Origin: Sacculina carcini
Taxonomy: Eukaryota; Arthropoda; Thecostraca; Sacculinidae
Assembly (NCBI GenBank): GCA_916048095.2
Contig: OU696576.1
Coordinates: 643,001 to 707,000 of the forward strand
Direction of reading: 5' to 3'
DNA: 64,000 nucleotides
The notes below the pieces were generated by a model. That model had not been told where the DNA came from. It made no database searches and saw nothing but the letters and a program-made list of their open reading frames with translations. This document shows, in pieces, positions 34,792-44,136 of this stretch (within the stretch, counting starts at the first letter, position 1; each line of letters begins with the position of its first letter). The translations under genes were made by a program, and so were the position numbers.

Positions 34792-36875
34792 CTGCAAGTC
34801 AAATATGAGAAATATCACTGAAAATAAAGTCATAACTGCAGTAGGAAAATACTTAAATCTGCGTGTTGAAAATGCACTAAAAGCGAATTTAATTAATTTT
34901 AGCAATTGAACAAATGTTCCGCCAGTATTATGGGCAAGGTGCGCCAATACTGTCGACAAGCATAGTAACGATGCAAACGGAATTGCCAACGAAGAAACAG
35001 ACATACACACACACAAACATATACAACGTTCAATACACAAAACAACAGCTCAATGCGTCACACCGTGCCGACATCCACTCACCGGATCATAGATCCACCA
35101 CTGGTTTCCTTTCATCGTGTGGCAGGACCACAAGAGCACACTGCTATGACGCTTGATTGGGTCGGCCGACGGCAGGTCCCAGCACATATCTCGCGTGCCA
35201 CAGTGAATGTCTGAGCGCCAGGTCAAATGGAACTGTTGTTCGGCAGAGGCGGTGTCAGCCTGCACGCACGGTCGCAATGCAAGACTGCTGCTCTGACTGC
35301 CAAATAACGAGTCTACACACACACTGTCATTGAGCGCACTGCGAACCTGACACACACACACACATACACATATATACACACTGATTTGGCTGTCCGAGAT
35401 AAGGGATTAGAGCAATTAAATTTCAAAGAAAAGCGGATAAAATAACCGACGTTGAAGAACATAACTTTTAACATGAAACTAACAACGATATATGAAAAAC
35501 ATGCATTTAAAATCAAAGTAACGATTAGTTTTCTAAAATAGTGTAAACAAAAAAACAGAATATATTGAGAATAAATACAATTATACAAGCTATGCAAAAA
35601 CAGTGGAAAACTCAGGCATGTTTCAATCGTTTAGCGTTATATTTTATTTATCTTGTCAGACCTGTCCGTGTGCCAGGTCGTCAGGCTCGATGGGCGGGTA
35701 TTTGGCTGTGAGATCGAAGGCGACGTTATCGAGGAACCACTGAAAATTGTGACATTTGAGGCGCTGGCGGATGGCGCGTCGCTGACTCAAATCACCCGGC
35801 TGAGTACGCAAATAATGCGGCCGCCGCTGATACAAATACTGCGCATAATCGTCCATCCACACCTCGGCCACACGACGGTAATTCTGACACACCGACACAC
35901 ACACACACACACACACAGGAGCCAGTAGAAGTTGACAGTTAGTTTAGCACACTCGTTTTGATCTATTGGAAACTTCTTTTTTAAATTCAGATATAAGAGA
36001 TAGGACAGAAGACAGCTGCAGTAGTACAAGGAGGTGCTGAATTATCGCTCTCCTCCCTTGACAGTACAGGCAGTACAGGGAGGGAAGAATCAGAGGGTCG
36101 GCTTTTAGTCGCCTCTTACACGACACGCAGCGGGTACGACGGCATTATTCTTATCCCCTACCACAGGGGTTACTTGAAACTGCCCTTTTATAACAATACG
36201 AATAATAATATATAAACTGCGAGATTGCGACAAAACGTGCATATTGTGCTATGGACACTGCTATTGGATATAGACCTGTTAGCGGCAGTGTCATTTTGAG
36301 GCCTAATTCTCATACTCTCTCTTTGCCGTCCTAGTCCGGAAGGCAGCATAGGCGCACACAAGTTTAACTAGTGCTGGAGCTAAAATTTAAAATTCGAGAA
36401 AAAATCCTACATAGGGCGCTGTCTGTATAAATTGTCAATAAATATGAACATGTTGGTCTTGTCACCTAACCTAACCTAACCAACCTAACCTAACCAAACC
36501 TAAGCAGCCCACCTAACCTAACCTAACCAAACCTAACCTACGTTAATCGCGAGGAACGGCTTATTATCACAGGCTCTGCTTAGGGCATTTCCCGCACTCT
36601 CACTTTTTGTCTCAAACGGCCAGTTTCAGAGCCCTCTAGCGGATTGTCCCAAAGGGACATTTTTAGCTCCGGCATGGTCTTCGCGCGCCCATGGCACGGG
36701 TCGAATTATGTAGAGATTGAGAGCGGCCGTGAAGTCTGTATCAAAATGCCATTGTCGCTAGGTGGGTAGTCTCCCTGCTATTACACAGTGTATAGCATAA
36801 CTCGTATACTCGCTATCAAACAATGACCAACGAAAAACCCACACGAAAACGACCAACGAAAATACGACAGCGTAG

Positions 36876-36955
<80 letters not shown>

Positions 36956-37086
36956 CACGCGCGCCTGTGTGGTACCTTGGCGACAAAGTCATCGGTTCTA
37001 GGATTGGGGAACGGAGCGAAGCGGCGGTATATGTGACCTATTCTCGAGCACGGAGCGTCCAACATCTGACCGCCACACATCCACAC

Positions 37087-37148
<62 letters not shown>

Positions 37149-38694
37149 AATATGAAGGAAGGAGGCACGGTAAGGTAGGGTATTCCGTCCACCACAACTA
37201 GCTGAACACACACACACACATACATACAGATACTAGATAATTGTCGACACCATAGCCTGATGGTCAGCGCATCCGGCTCACAACCCGGTGTCCTCGGTTC
37301 CAATCCCGCGCAGTGTGAATATTTTCAAGCAAATCACTACAATCAACCCGAGTCTAGAGTATTGATACAGTAAATGAAGCCAGATATCAGCCACAGGGGC
37401 ATGCATTTCGAGGAGGCGACTCTGTCTAATACGTCTTCTGTGTGTGGAGAAAGGGTCGTTTATGAACTTCTGATAAGTTCACTCTTTCTTCACATGTACG
37501 ACAAATGCTACTCACTTAGAGTTTTGACATTTGACATCACATCGCTCTAGTCTATCAAGCTATAGTCTATCTGCTATTTCTCCTGTGTGTAATATATTTC
37601 ATGTTTGAGTATATACTAAACAAAGTGTGTTTGTGTGCGTGTGTGTGTGAGTATGTCACCTTAAATGACAACTCGTACTGCTCGCCTCCCCAGATGTCCA
37701 GCTCAGGATCATAACCGCCCAGCTCGAAGAAGAACTTGCGTGAAATAGCAAACAGACCGCCAGCCATCACCGGAGATCTGCAACAAGCGACAATACTTGC
37801 TGTGGCACACAAGCCCGACAATATCTGCCTGAGTCAAACTGGACTGCATAACTAGACAAGGCCGGACTCGGTTGTATTTACTGATTAACCAGGTGAAACA
37901 TTAGCAGGAGCAGTGGTATATGTGATGAAAACAGGGCGCTATCCAAGCTCAGTTCTCAGCTGTTTGAGAAAACCAAACTCCAGCCTAACCATATGTAACC
38001 ATGCCCACGCATATTGGATGCTCTAGCGTTAAACAAGGTCTCAATAGGTCGCATCTGGAAGTACATATACAAACCTACAATACACCGGCTCTCATCATTC
38101 ACTGTTCTGACTATCCACCTGACTTTCCCAGGGTGATATTTCTCCAAATGAATAAATTAGATCGCAAGAATTTGAATATGCGGCAAAACTGACGCAAAAA
38201 CAACGATAGCAAACAGCAACAGACACTCACGCATGCAATACAAGATGAGATAGAGAAAAGATACAAGGACAACAACCAGATATCCAAAATGAAAGAATGA
38301 GAAAATAAAACGTCGGACAAAATGTGATGAAGAAACAAAAGAGAGATGATAATAAGGCGAGATGAAATGATGAGAGAAAGAGACAAGCTTGCAATGATCG
38401 ACTGACGGGAAAGGTTCGGGCATGTTTTCAATGTCGCGCGGCAGTAGATCAAGTCTCTTGTAGAGAAACTCCCAGTTGAAGGCGCCGCGCTTGCCCTCGT
38501 CCTGCGCCCGATACTCGAAATTCTCATAGTCAATCACATCGATAAACGGACACACACACGTGCGATAGTCCTTGGCTATAGGCTCTGTGTTGCAATTCAA
38601 ACACACAAACACACGTACACACACACACACATTCAGACACGTACATACACACACTCGTACACAGTCATACGCGTACACACACAGTCAGACACGT

Positions 38695-38725
<31 letters not shown>

Positions 38726-41431
38726 CACACAGATCAAAGAGTAGGGTGATGTGAGGTGTGTGGGGATTGAAGTCATGTAATTCATATCGTTCGTACTCTT
38801 CGCAATTCACCTCGTTTATAGACTTCAATAATACAAAAAGCGAGACACAAGAACGAACAGCAGCCGAAATGCGCAGTCAGAGTGGATGGGAGAAAGAGAG
38901 AGACAAATAAGGAAAAGCAGAGATGGGAGAACGAAATAGAGAGATAGAAAAATAAAAGGAAATATTAAGAGAGATAGAGAGATAGAAATAGAAATATTGA
39001 GATATATAGAGAGGAGAGTGAGAAAGAGAGATAGAAACAGAGTGAGAAAGAGAGACGGGAGAGAAAGAGAGAGGGATAGGGCGGATGGCCAGCAGTTTTC
39101 ACCCAGCAGTGGTGGTAGCCAGTTGACGGAGGCCTCGCAGTGTGAGTCAACAAACACAATGACATCAGCGATGGTGATGTTGGCGCCCGCCTGTCTGGCT
39201 GTTATCAGGCCGCTGCGACGAGCCAGGTGCAGCACGCGCACCACACCGCCGAACATGCGCAACAACAACCGATCGAATAGCGGAAAGCGTGTGTGGTCTG
39301 CCCGACACACAAACACACACACACATATACACACACATATACACACACATATACACAAACAAGCACACACATACAGTAGCCATAAAAAATTTGACCGTCA
39401 AACACAAGAAACACAAATATAATTAATATTACTGTTAACCCTCTAGAAGCCATGTTACACATATGTAACATTTGTTTCAAGAGTATAACATACTAAATAA
39501 TTAAGTAGACGTGCAGCTTTGTCTGGCCACAAACCAGATCCAAAGCTGCATACCCCCAATTCGGCCTTGATATCCTAAACCAACTACACATTTTGGACAG
39601 ATTACATCAGCGGGATGAGGCCGGCGGGGGAGATGACTGTCTCTTTTTAATTTCTTTTGGTTCTTTCTTCTTCGAAGATTTCTTTTGAAGATTGTTGTGA
39701 ATGCGAGATGCGAGCTGCCGCCGACAAAACAAAAATCGACGGCGGCAGCGTTTGGCGGAAAACGGGAACGACGAAAAATCCATTGACAAACAAACAAAAA
39801 AAAGTCCTCAAACAGACACAAATGACCTCAATGACCTTGAAAATGACCTCGGAGGTCAACAAAGCCTAGCCTATGGCTTTCTTGCATCCATTTTACCCCT
39901 AGGGACCAAGTTTCATCAAAATCGGTCCAGTGGTTTAGGAGGATATAGGGTAAACAGACACAAATGACCTCAATGACCTTGAAAATGACCTCGGATGTCA
40001 ACTAAACCTAGCCCTATGACCTTCTCGCATCCATTTTACCCCTAAGGGACCAAGTCTCATCCAAATCGGCCCAGTGGTTTAGGAGGAGAAAAGGTACAAA
40101 CAGACATTTAGACAATTTGCAATCAGTGCAGTGCAAAAAAATTACCATCAATTCGGCCCTTCGGTCCGAATTTGATAATATCACTAAAAAATTTCACCAC
40201 CAAAACCCAGAGTAACACCAGTGTAACATAAAAATCTCATATATTAAGCAAATACGCCACTACAGCTTGCTGAGGGACGGAGGGAAACAGCTGATGCACA
40301 CAAGATACACAGGATATCACCTTGACTTCTGGACGGTTAATTACCTGATATATACATATATGGATGAGGCAGTCAGAGAGAGCGTACTTTTAGTGCTGGC
40401 ATCATCGACCAGGATGACTTCTCGCAGCAGATGCGCCGGCGCCCGGTACACGAGACTGGAAGCCGTGCGCAGCAGTGTGGACAAGTGTTCGTTATGAAAC
40501 GGCACCACCACGCTCACTGTGGGCAGGTGGCGCAGGTAGCGTCGACTGTCACATCTGTCAACAAGACAATGCAATGAGATGATGCAAGTGCAACACATGC
40601 TTGATCAAGCAGACCATTAAAATCCATCAATTAGAATTGTTATCTATAAACAAACTTCTGACAATTACTGACAACTACTGACAATTTTTATAAGATCTAT
40701 TTTATCAGACAAACATGAAATCTATGCAAACAAAACCATAAGTATTTTCTTATTTTTACTTTCATTATGCCTTCTACTCATTCGTAAAATCACATCCACT
40801 TGTACATAATTTCCTCAACAGTTCACTGGGTGTGAAAAGATAAATCGAATATAATGTGGGCGCGGCAATCACGGACTTTTTGTGACGAATATCAGGCACA
40901 CTGCGGTTGAGGCTGATTTGATCGCTGGCAAAGCCGTTGAAGCCGTTCACTTTGTACAACTGGCTTCGCTGCAGTTTGAACTCGGCGCCCACCGTGTACG
41001 CAACACCGTGTTCTCCAGGGCCTGTCGTGTGCAAATACATTAATATTAATATTACTATTAATTACAGGAAAATCCAGCGACATGGGATGAGTGCAAGTGC
41101 ACTATTATCACCCTGCGGTGGCCCCATGTACCGGAAGCGCCCAAAAATATACATGGTTTGAGAAAGTTGTAATTGCTTAATCAGAAAATTTAGTACACAA
41201 ACGATTAATCACTTGTCCATTCAAAAGTAGATAAAAACAGAACAACCAATAAACGCCAAGCTTGAAAACACCAGTCTCCAATGAGGCACGTGAGGTCAAT
41301 GACCGTGCTGATAGAGAGGTCATTGACCTGTTCTGGCGGCATCTCTCTTCTCCTGCCTGCGATCATGCCAGTCAATTGTGTCCATTTGTCTCACTTGCTC
41401 CCGAGTGTACGTCTGCCAATAATCACCCTGC

Positions 41432-41506
<75 letters not shown>

Positions 41507-42403
41507 CTAGTGTTGGCGTGTGTTGTCCCAAACCTAACCCAAAAACGTCAAAATTGACCGAAATCGGTAATTTTCGATACTTGTGCACACAAGTTCAACT
41601 GACATCGCAAAAACGTCAAAATTGACCGAAATCGGTAATTTTCGGTACTTGTGCACAGAAGTCGCGTGGAAGAAGTTGAATACACACCCCCCTTCCCCGA
41701 TGGATAGCTCTAAGACAGTGGTTCCCAAACTATCTTACCTGACGTCCCATTTTTGCTTCCAGTAGACCCGCACGTTCCCAGTGCCTCTTTTCATATGAAG
41801 TAATTCTTACATATATTTACGTGTAAATAGAATTAGCTTAATAGAAACGGTTGCAGTGACTGCTGTAATTATACTTTGCATCTATGTAATGACAGGTATT
41901 TGTTCTTTCAATGATTGTATTATTCTAATTATAAATGTTGAGCAGATGAATTCACGTCCCCTTGTATCCTCCTCGTGCAACCCTAGTTTGAGAACCCCTG
42001 CTCTAAGATGACCTAATGCTAGCAGCCACCAGCCATCACAAACATTGAACAATACTGCCTCCAAACTATGTCAATAATATGCAATGTGGCTCCGTGGTAT
42101 GGTAGCAGCAATCTCACCATGTGGTATAACAGTTAAAGTACCATTTCACATGGTAACGGTAGTATTATGTGCTTTATTAGTAGCAGTATGGTATGGTATG
42201 GTAACTATGGTATGGTATGATGAGTACTATGCATACGAGTTCCAGTATGGTATATTAGTATGAGCAAAATGTGGTTTGGTACTGCGAGTACCATGTGGTA
42301 CAATAGTAATGGTATGGTAGTGATAATACCAGTTGGTATGATGGAAATATGAGCAGCATGGTAGTTATGCCTGTTATGCAGTATGCTAGTGGTAATACCA
42401 TGT

Positions 42404-42459
<56 letters not shown>

Positions 42460-42471
42460 AGTGTGTGTGTC

Positions 42472-42565
<94 letters not shown>

Positions 42566-43949
42566 TGTGTGAGTGAGTGTGTGTGTGTGTGTGTATGTGT
42601 ATGTATTGTATTGTATTGTATCATTTATTGCCAAAAAAACAGCATCAAACAGGTAACACAAAATAACGAAAACATCAGAGGCAATATAGTCTGTCAAGCC
42701 ATGGCTTGTTAGACAGACAATGAATATTTTTAATCAAGATTTGTGCAGTGCAACAAATACTACAAAACATATGCTAAAACAAAACATGTAACAGAACAAT
42801 GCAAAAACAAAATATATACAAAACAAACAATACAGTCATACTGTATTGTACAAATTATGTGTTTGCCTGGAGGTTATACAAGTGGTGTTTAATTTTCGCT
42901 TCAAACGTATCTATAGACATAATGGTATATGCTGATTTAATACAAACCGGTAGACAGTTCCAAAGTTTAGGCCCAAGGTATAATATTGAATTTTTGAAGA
43001 GGCTGGTTCGGAAGGATGGACATACCAAATTCATATTATTTCTACGTGTTCTTAATGAGTGTCCTTGAATTTGGAATATGGCATCATTATTTTTCATTGA
43101 TCTGTATATGGTAAGATACAAGAAATACTTGTGCACATTCTCAAGTTTTAACATTTTCTGGTTGGCGAATATCTCGTCAGCTGAATACCTGCTTTTCTTG
43201 AAGAAAATTAGTTTCAGGATGTGTTTCTGAACAGTGAAGAGACATTTTAAAAATGATGGCCATGTGCAGCCCCAGACTGATATGCAGTAAATCAATTTGG
43301 AATAGCAAAGGGCATAATACAAGGTTTTCATTGCTTCCGTAGTCAGAGTTCGTCTGGTACGGTATATGACACCTGCTGTCCTAGATAATGCCCTACATAC
43401 ACTGGCAATGTGTTCGTTCCAATTGAAATATTCATCTATTATGACACCTAAAAAGTGTGTGCTCTTAACCCGCTGAACAACATTATTCCCCAGTTTTAAT
43501 GTGTGCAGAGTATGTGTCAGAGACCTGTTTTGAAATAACATGACATGTGTTTTTTTAACATTAAGTTTCAGCTTATTATGTTCTGTCCAAAGATTTATAT
43601 CATCTAACGTTTGGGACAATTTCAAGTGAAGATTTTGTAGGTCGTGATCGGAAACAATGAAACTGGTATCGTCTGCATACATGGTGAAATAGGCATTGCT
43701 AGAATTTATTATATCATTTATATACACTAGGAACAAAATTGGGCCCAAAATGGACCCCTGTGGCTGTGTATGTGTGTGTGTGTGTATGTGTGTATGTGTG
43801 TGTGTGTGTGTGTGTGCAGTAACCGTGATAAGCCGAGATGGAGACGGGTTGTTATGCACCACTCGTCTCATCAGCATGATAAGCAGTAGCAGAGATAACG
43901 ACAGTGCTGCTAGACGAGCCAGTCGACGACAACTGCGCTGGTAACGCAT
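34633..43949 (-). CDS. GALNT10: Polypeptide GalNAc-transferase, GALNT10-like (11 exons)
   Basis: Golgi type II membrane glycosyltransferase that transfers GalNAc from UDP-GalNAc to Ser/Thr, starting mucin-type O-glycans. Eleven exons join in phase to 1,785 nt (594 residues; human GALNT10 has 603). Order: cytosolic MRYQRSCRR, signal anchor at about 10-27 ([18 protein letters not shown]), short stem, catalytic GT-A domain with VVVPFHNE and the Mn-binding DSH at 230-232 plus His361 in RIGHIYR, the [11 protein letters not shown] acceptor-side motif at 333-343, and a C-terminal ricin-type lectin domain (455-594) with QWW and QRW motifs. The WGGEQY and KVWMCGG sequences and the FEH-type C-terminus single out the GALNT10 subfamily. 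Intron 1 holds a LINE fragment and a hAT MITE; a 21-bp minisatellite lies just upstream. The last three exons are duplicated at 56.6-57.9 kb. Confidence 0.95.
35083..35346 (-). CDS. GALNT10: GALNT10 exon 10: ricin-type lectin domain
   Basis: Lectin repeats ending in [11 protein letters not shown]. Acceptor TGTCAG after (TG)n; donor GTGAGT; phase 0 to 0. Duplicated at 57,086-57,349. Confidence 0.94.
35662..35883 (-). CDS. GALNT10: GALNT10 exon 9
   Basis: Codes for [20 protein letters not shown] to the start of the lectin domain. Acceptor TGTCAG after (TG)n; donor GTCTGA; phase 0 to 0. Duplicated at 57,669-57,890. Confidence 0.95.
36030..36175. mobile_element. SINE-like conserved segment
   Basis: Contains GTCGCCTCTTACACGACACG followed by a stretch ending CCCCTACCACAGGGGTTAC. 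This resembles a conserved core shared by several metazoan SINE families; the family name is not certain from memory. The segment is also present in the duplicate (58,290-58,430). Confidence 0.4.
36266..36774. mobile_element. 509-bp TIR element with 8-bp target duplication
   Basis: Flanked by CTGCTATT at 36,258-36,265 and 36,775-36,782. The ends form an imperfect inverted repeat, best visible in TAGCGGCAGTGTCATTTTGA near the left end and the complement of TAGCGACAATGGCATTTTGA near the right. The duplicate at 61.1 kb retains an empty site with one CTGCTATT. It has no coding capacity. An 8-bp duplication suits hAT, P or Merlin-type transposons; the superfamily is undecided. It carries a CCTAA-rich run. 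Confidence 0.8.
36463..36541. repeat. CCTAA pentanucleotide run
   Basis: Interrupted tandem CCTAA (TTAGG on the other strand), inside the 509-bp TIR element. TTAGG is the arthropod-type telomere repeat, but this copy is internal and degenerate. Confidence 0.85.
36877..36955. repeat. (CA)n microsatellite, duplication breakpoint
   Basis: Pure CA run between GALNT10 exons 8 and 9. Homology with the duplicate copy stops within this tract. Confidence 0.93.
36976..37086 (-). CDS. GALNT10: GALNT10 exon 8
   Basis: Codes for [20 protein letters not shown] and following residues. Acceptor GTGCAG after (TG)n; donor GTACCA; phase 0 to 0. Confidence 0.95.
37088..37143. repeat. (CA)n tract at GALNT10 exon 8 acceptor
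   Basis: Sense-strand (TG)n directly before the GTGCAG acceptor. Confidence 0.93.
37247..37500 (+). mobile_element. tRNA-derived SINE in GALNT10 intron 7
   Basis: A tRNA-like head with A box TAGCCTGATGG (37,253-37,263) and B box GGTTCCAATCC (37,296-37,306) on the plus strand. The body contains a TCTAATACGTCTTC motif shared with the repeats at 48.5 and 19.0 kb. These are RNA polymerase III promoter elements; the copy is non-coding. Confidence 0.7.
37660..37777 (-). CDS. GALNT10: GALNT10 exon 7: WGGEQY motif
   Basis: Codes for [20 protein letters not shown] and [13 protein letters not shown]. Acceptor TTGCAG, donor GTGACA, phase 2 to 0. Confidence 0.96.
38407..38584 (-). CDS. GALNT10: GALNT10 exon 6
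   Basis: Contains [20 protein letters not shown] and [12 protein letters not shown]. Acceptor ACACAG, donor GTCAGT, phase 1 to 2. Confidence 0.94.
38598..38722. repeat. CA-rich repeat before GALNT10 exon 6
   Basis: Mixed CACACA, ACACGTACACAC and CAGTCAGACACG units. In the gene's sense this is a TG-rich tract leading to the exon 6 acceptor. Confidence 0.85.
38870..39080. repeat. GA-rich low-complexity tract in intron 5
   Basis: Degenerate GAGAGATAGA and AAAGAGAGA units between GALNT10 exons 5 and 6. Frames across it are low-complexity. Confidence 0.75.
39103..39297 (-). CDS. GALNT10: GALNT10 exon 5: DSH metal-binding motif
   Basis: Contains [20 protein letters not shown] followed by [16 protein letters not shown]. 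Acceptor GGGCAG after TG repeats; donor GTGAAA; phase 1 to 1. Confidence 0.95.
39420..40260. repeat. Interspersed repeat with two tandem 142-146-bp units
   Basis: Units start at about 39,810 and 39,952, and a third partial start lies at 40,098. Each carries AATGACCTCAATGACCTTGA and CCAGTGGTTTAGGAGGA. The family is unknown to me. It lies in GALNT10 intron 4. Confidence 0.75.
40388..40554 (-). CDS. GALNT10: GALNT10 exon 4: start of GT-A fold
   Basis: Codes for [22 protein letters not shown] and EVILVDDAS. Acceptor TTGACAG, donor GTACGC, phase 2 to 1. Confidence 0.94.
40877..41021 (-). CDS. GALNT10: GALNT10 exon 3
   Basis: Codes for [15 protein letters not shown] to [17 protein letters not shown], a hallmark of GalNAc-transferases. 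Acceptor CGACAG, donor GTCCGT, phase 1 to 2. Confidence 0.93.
41328..41427 (-). CDS. GALNT10: GALNT10 exon 2: stem and IDWHD motif
   Basis: Codes for [17 protein letters not shown] and [16 protein letters not shown]. Acceptor TTGCAG after (TG)n; donor GTCAAT; ends in phase 1. Confidence 0.9.
41430..41504. repeat. (CA)n tract at GALNT10 exon 2 acceptor
   Basis: Sense-strand (TG)n directly before the TTGCAG acceptor. Confidence 0.94.
41541..41665. repeat. Two tandem copies of about 69 bp
   Basis: Both copies contain CAAAATTGACCGAAATCGGT followed by a TACTTGTGCACA motif. The GACCGAAATCGGT part is nearly palindromic. Confidence 0.85.
41716..42000. mobile_element. 285-bp hAT MITE in GALNT10 intron 1
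   Basis: Terminal inverted repeats CAGTGGTTCCCAAACTA and, on the other end, CAGGGGTTCTCAAACTA. Perfect 8-bp target duplication CTCTAAGA at 41,708-41,715 and 42,001-42,008. These are textbook hAT features. No transposase is encoded. Confidence 0.93.
42060..42404. repeat. Degenerate GGTAT/GTATG-rich tandem repeat
   Basis: Many irregular TATGGTATGG and GTGGTA copies leading into a TG microsatellite. No coding signal. Confidence 0.65.
42405..42596. repeat. (TG)n microsatellite, LINE target region
   Basis: Long plus-strand TG run with few interruptions, directly next to the 3' end of the LINE fragment. Confidence 0.94.
42601..43763 (-). mobile_element. 5'-truncated Jockey/CR1-like LINE in GALNT10 intron 1
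   Basis: The minus-strand frame starts inside the reverse transcriptase at [18 protein letters not shown], contains the catalytic YADD box and runs to the natural C-terminus, with a stop at 42,855-42,857. A 3' untranslated part of about 250 bp follows, with AATAAATG and a tandem ATACA tail instead of a long poly(A). The endonuclease and the N-terminal half of the reverse transcriptase are missing. It lies between two TG/CA microsatellite blocks, in the same sense as GALNT10. Confidence 0.88.
43768..43817. repeat. TG microsatellite next to GALNT10 exon 1
   Basis: TG repeats with TATG interruptions between the LINE fragment and the exon 1 donor. Confidence 0.88.
43824..43949 (-). CDS. GALNT10: GALNT10 exon 1: signal anchor
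   Basis: Codons 1-42 with a basic N-terminus and an 18-residue hydrophobic anchor. Donor GTTACT, phase 0. The link to exon 2 rests on phase, position and the expected topology, since this region is not conserved in the family. Confidence 0.75.
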
Positions 43950-44136
43950 GTCTATCTAGTCTATCTGGACAAAACACCAAGTGAGCAGCATTACAATAAA
44001 ATACCACCATATCATCACATTTATACAGCACAATGATAGAATAATGTAATAGAACATTCCCGAGATATGCACCAATATCACAGAACATTACAAGTTCAAT
44101 ATTAGCCTCGCAATAATACAAGGTAGACTGGAGTCA

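Larger units (their letters stand above)
33158..36890. repeat. Segmental duplication, copy A (GALNT10 3' part)
   Basis: About 3.1 kb (33,158-36,265) plus a short tail (36,775-36,890) are repeated in direct orientation at 55,158-58,446 and 61,077-61,235. It covers the 3' flank, exons 11, 10 and 9 and intron sequence up to a CA microsatellite just before exon 8. Identity is roughly 94-95% by eye. Copy A carries a private 509-bp insertion at 36,266-36,774. Confidence 0.93.

Noticed and set aside
36463-36541. True telomere or chromosome end
   Set aside because: The CCTAA run is short, degenerate and contained within a transposon with a target duplication.
37247-37320. Functional tRNA gene
   Set aside because: A and B boxes are present, but the cloverleaf is poor and a SINE body shared with other loci follows.
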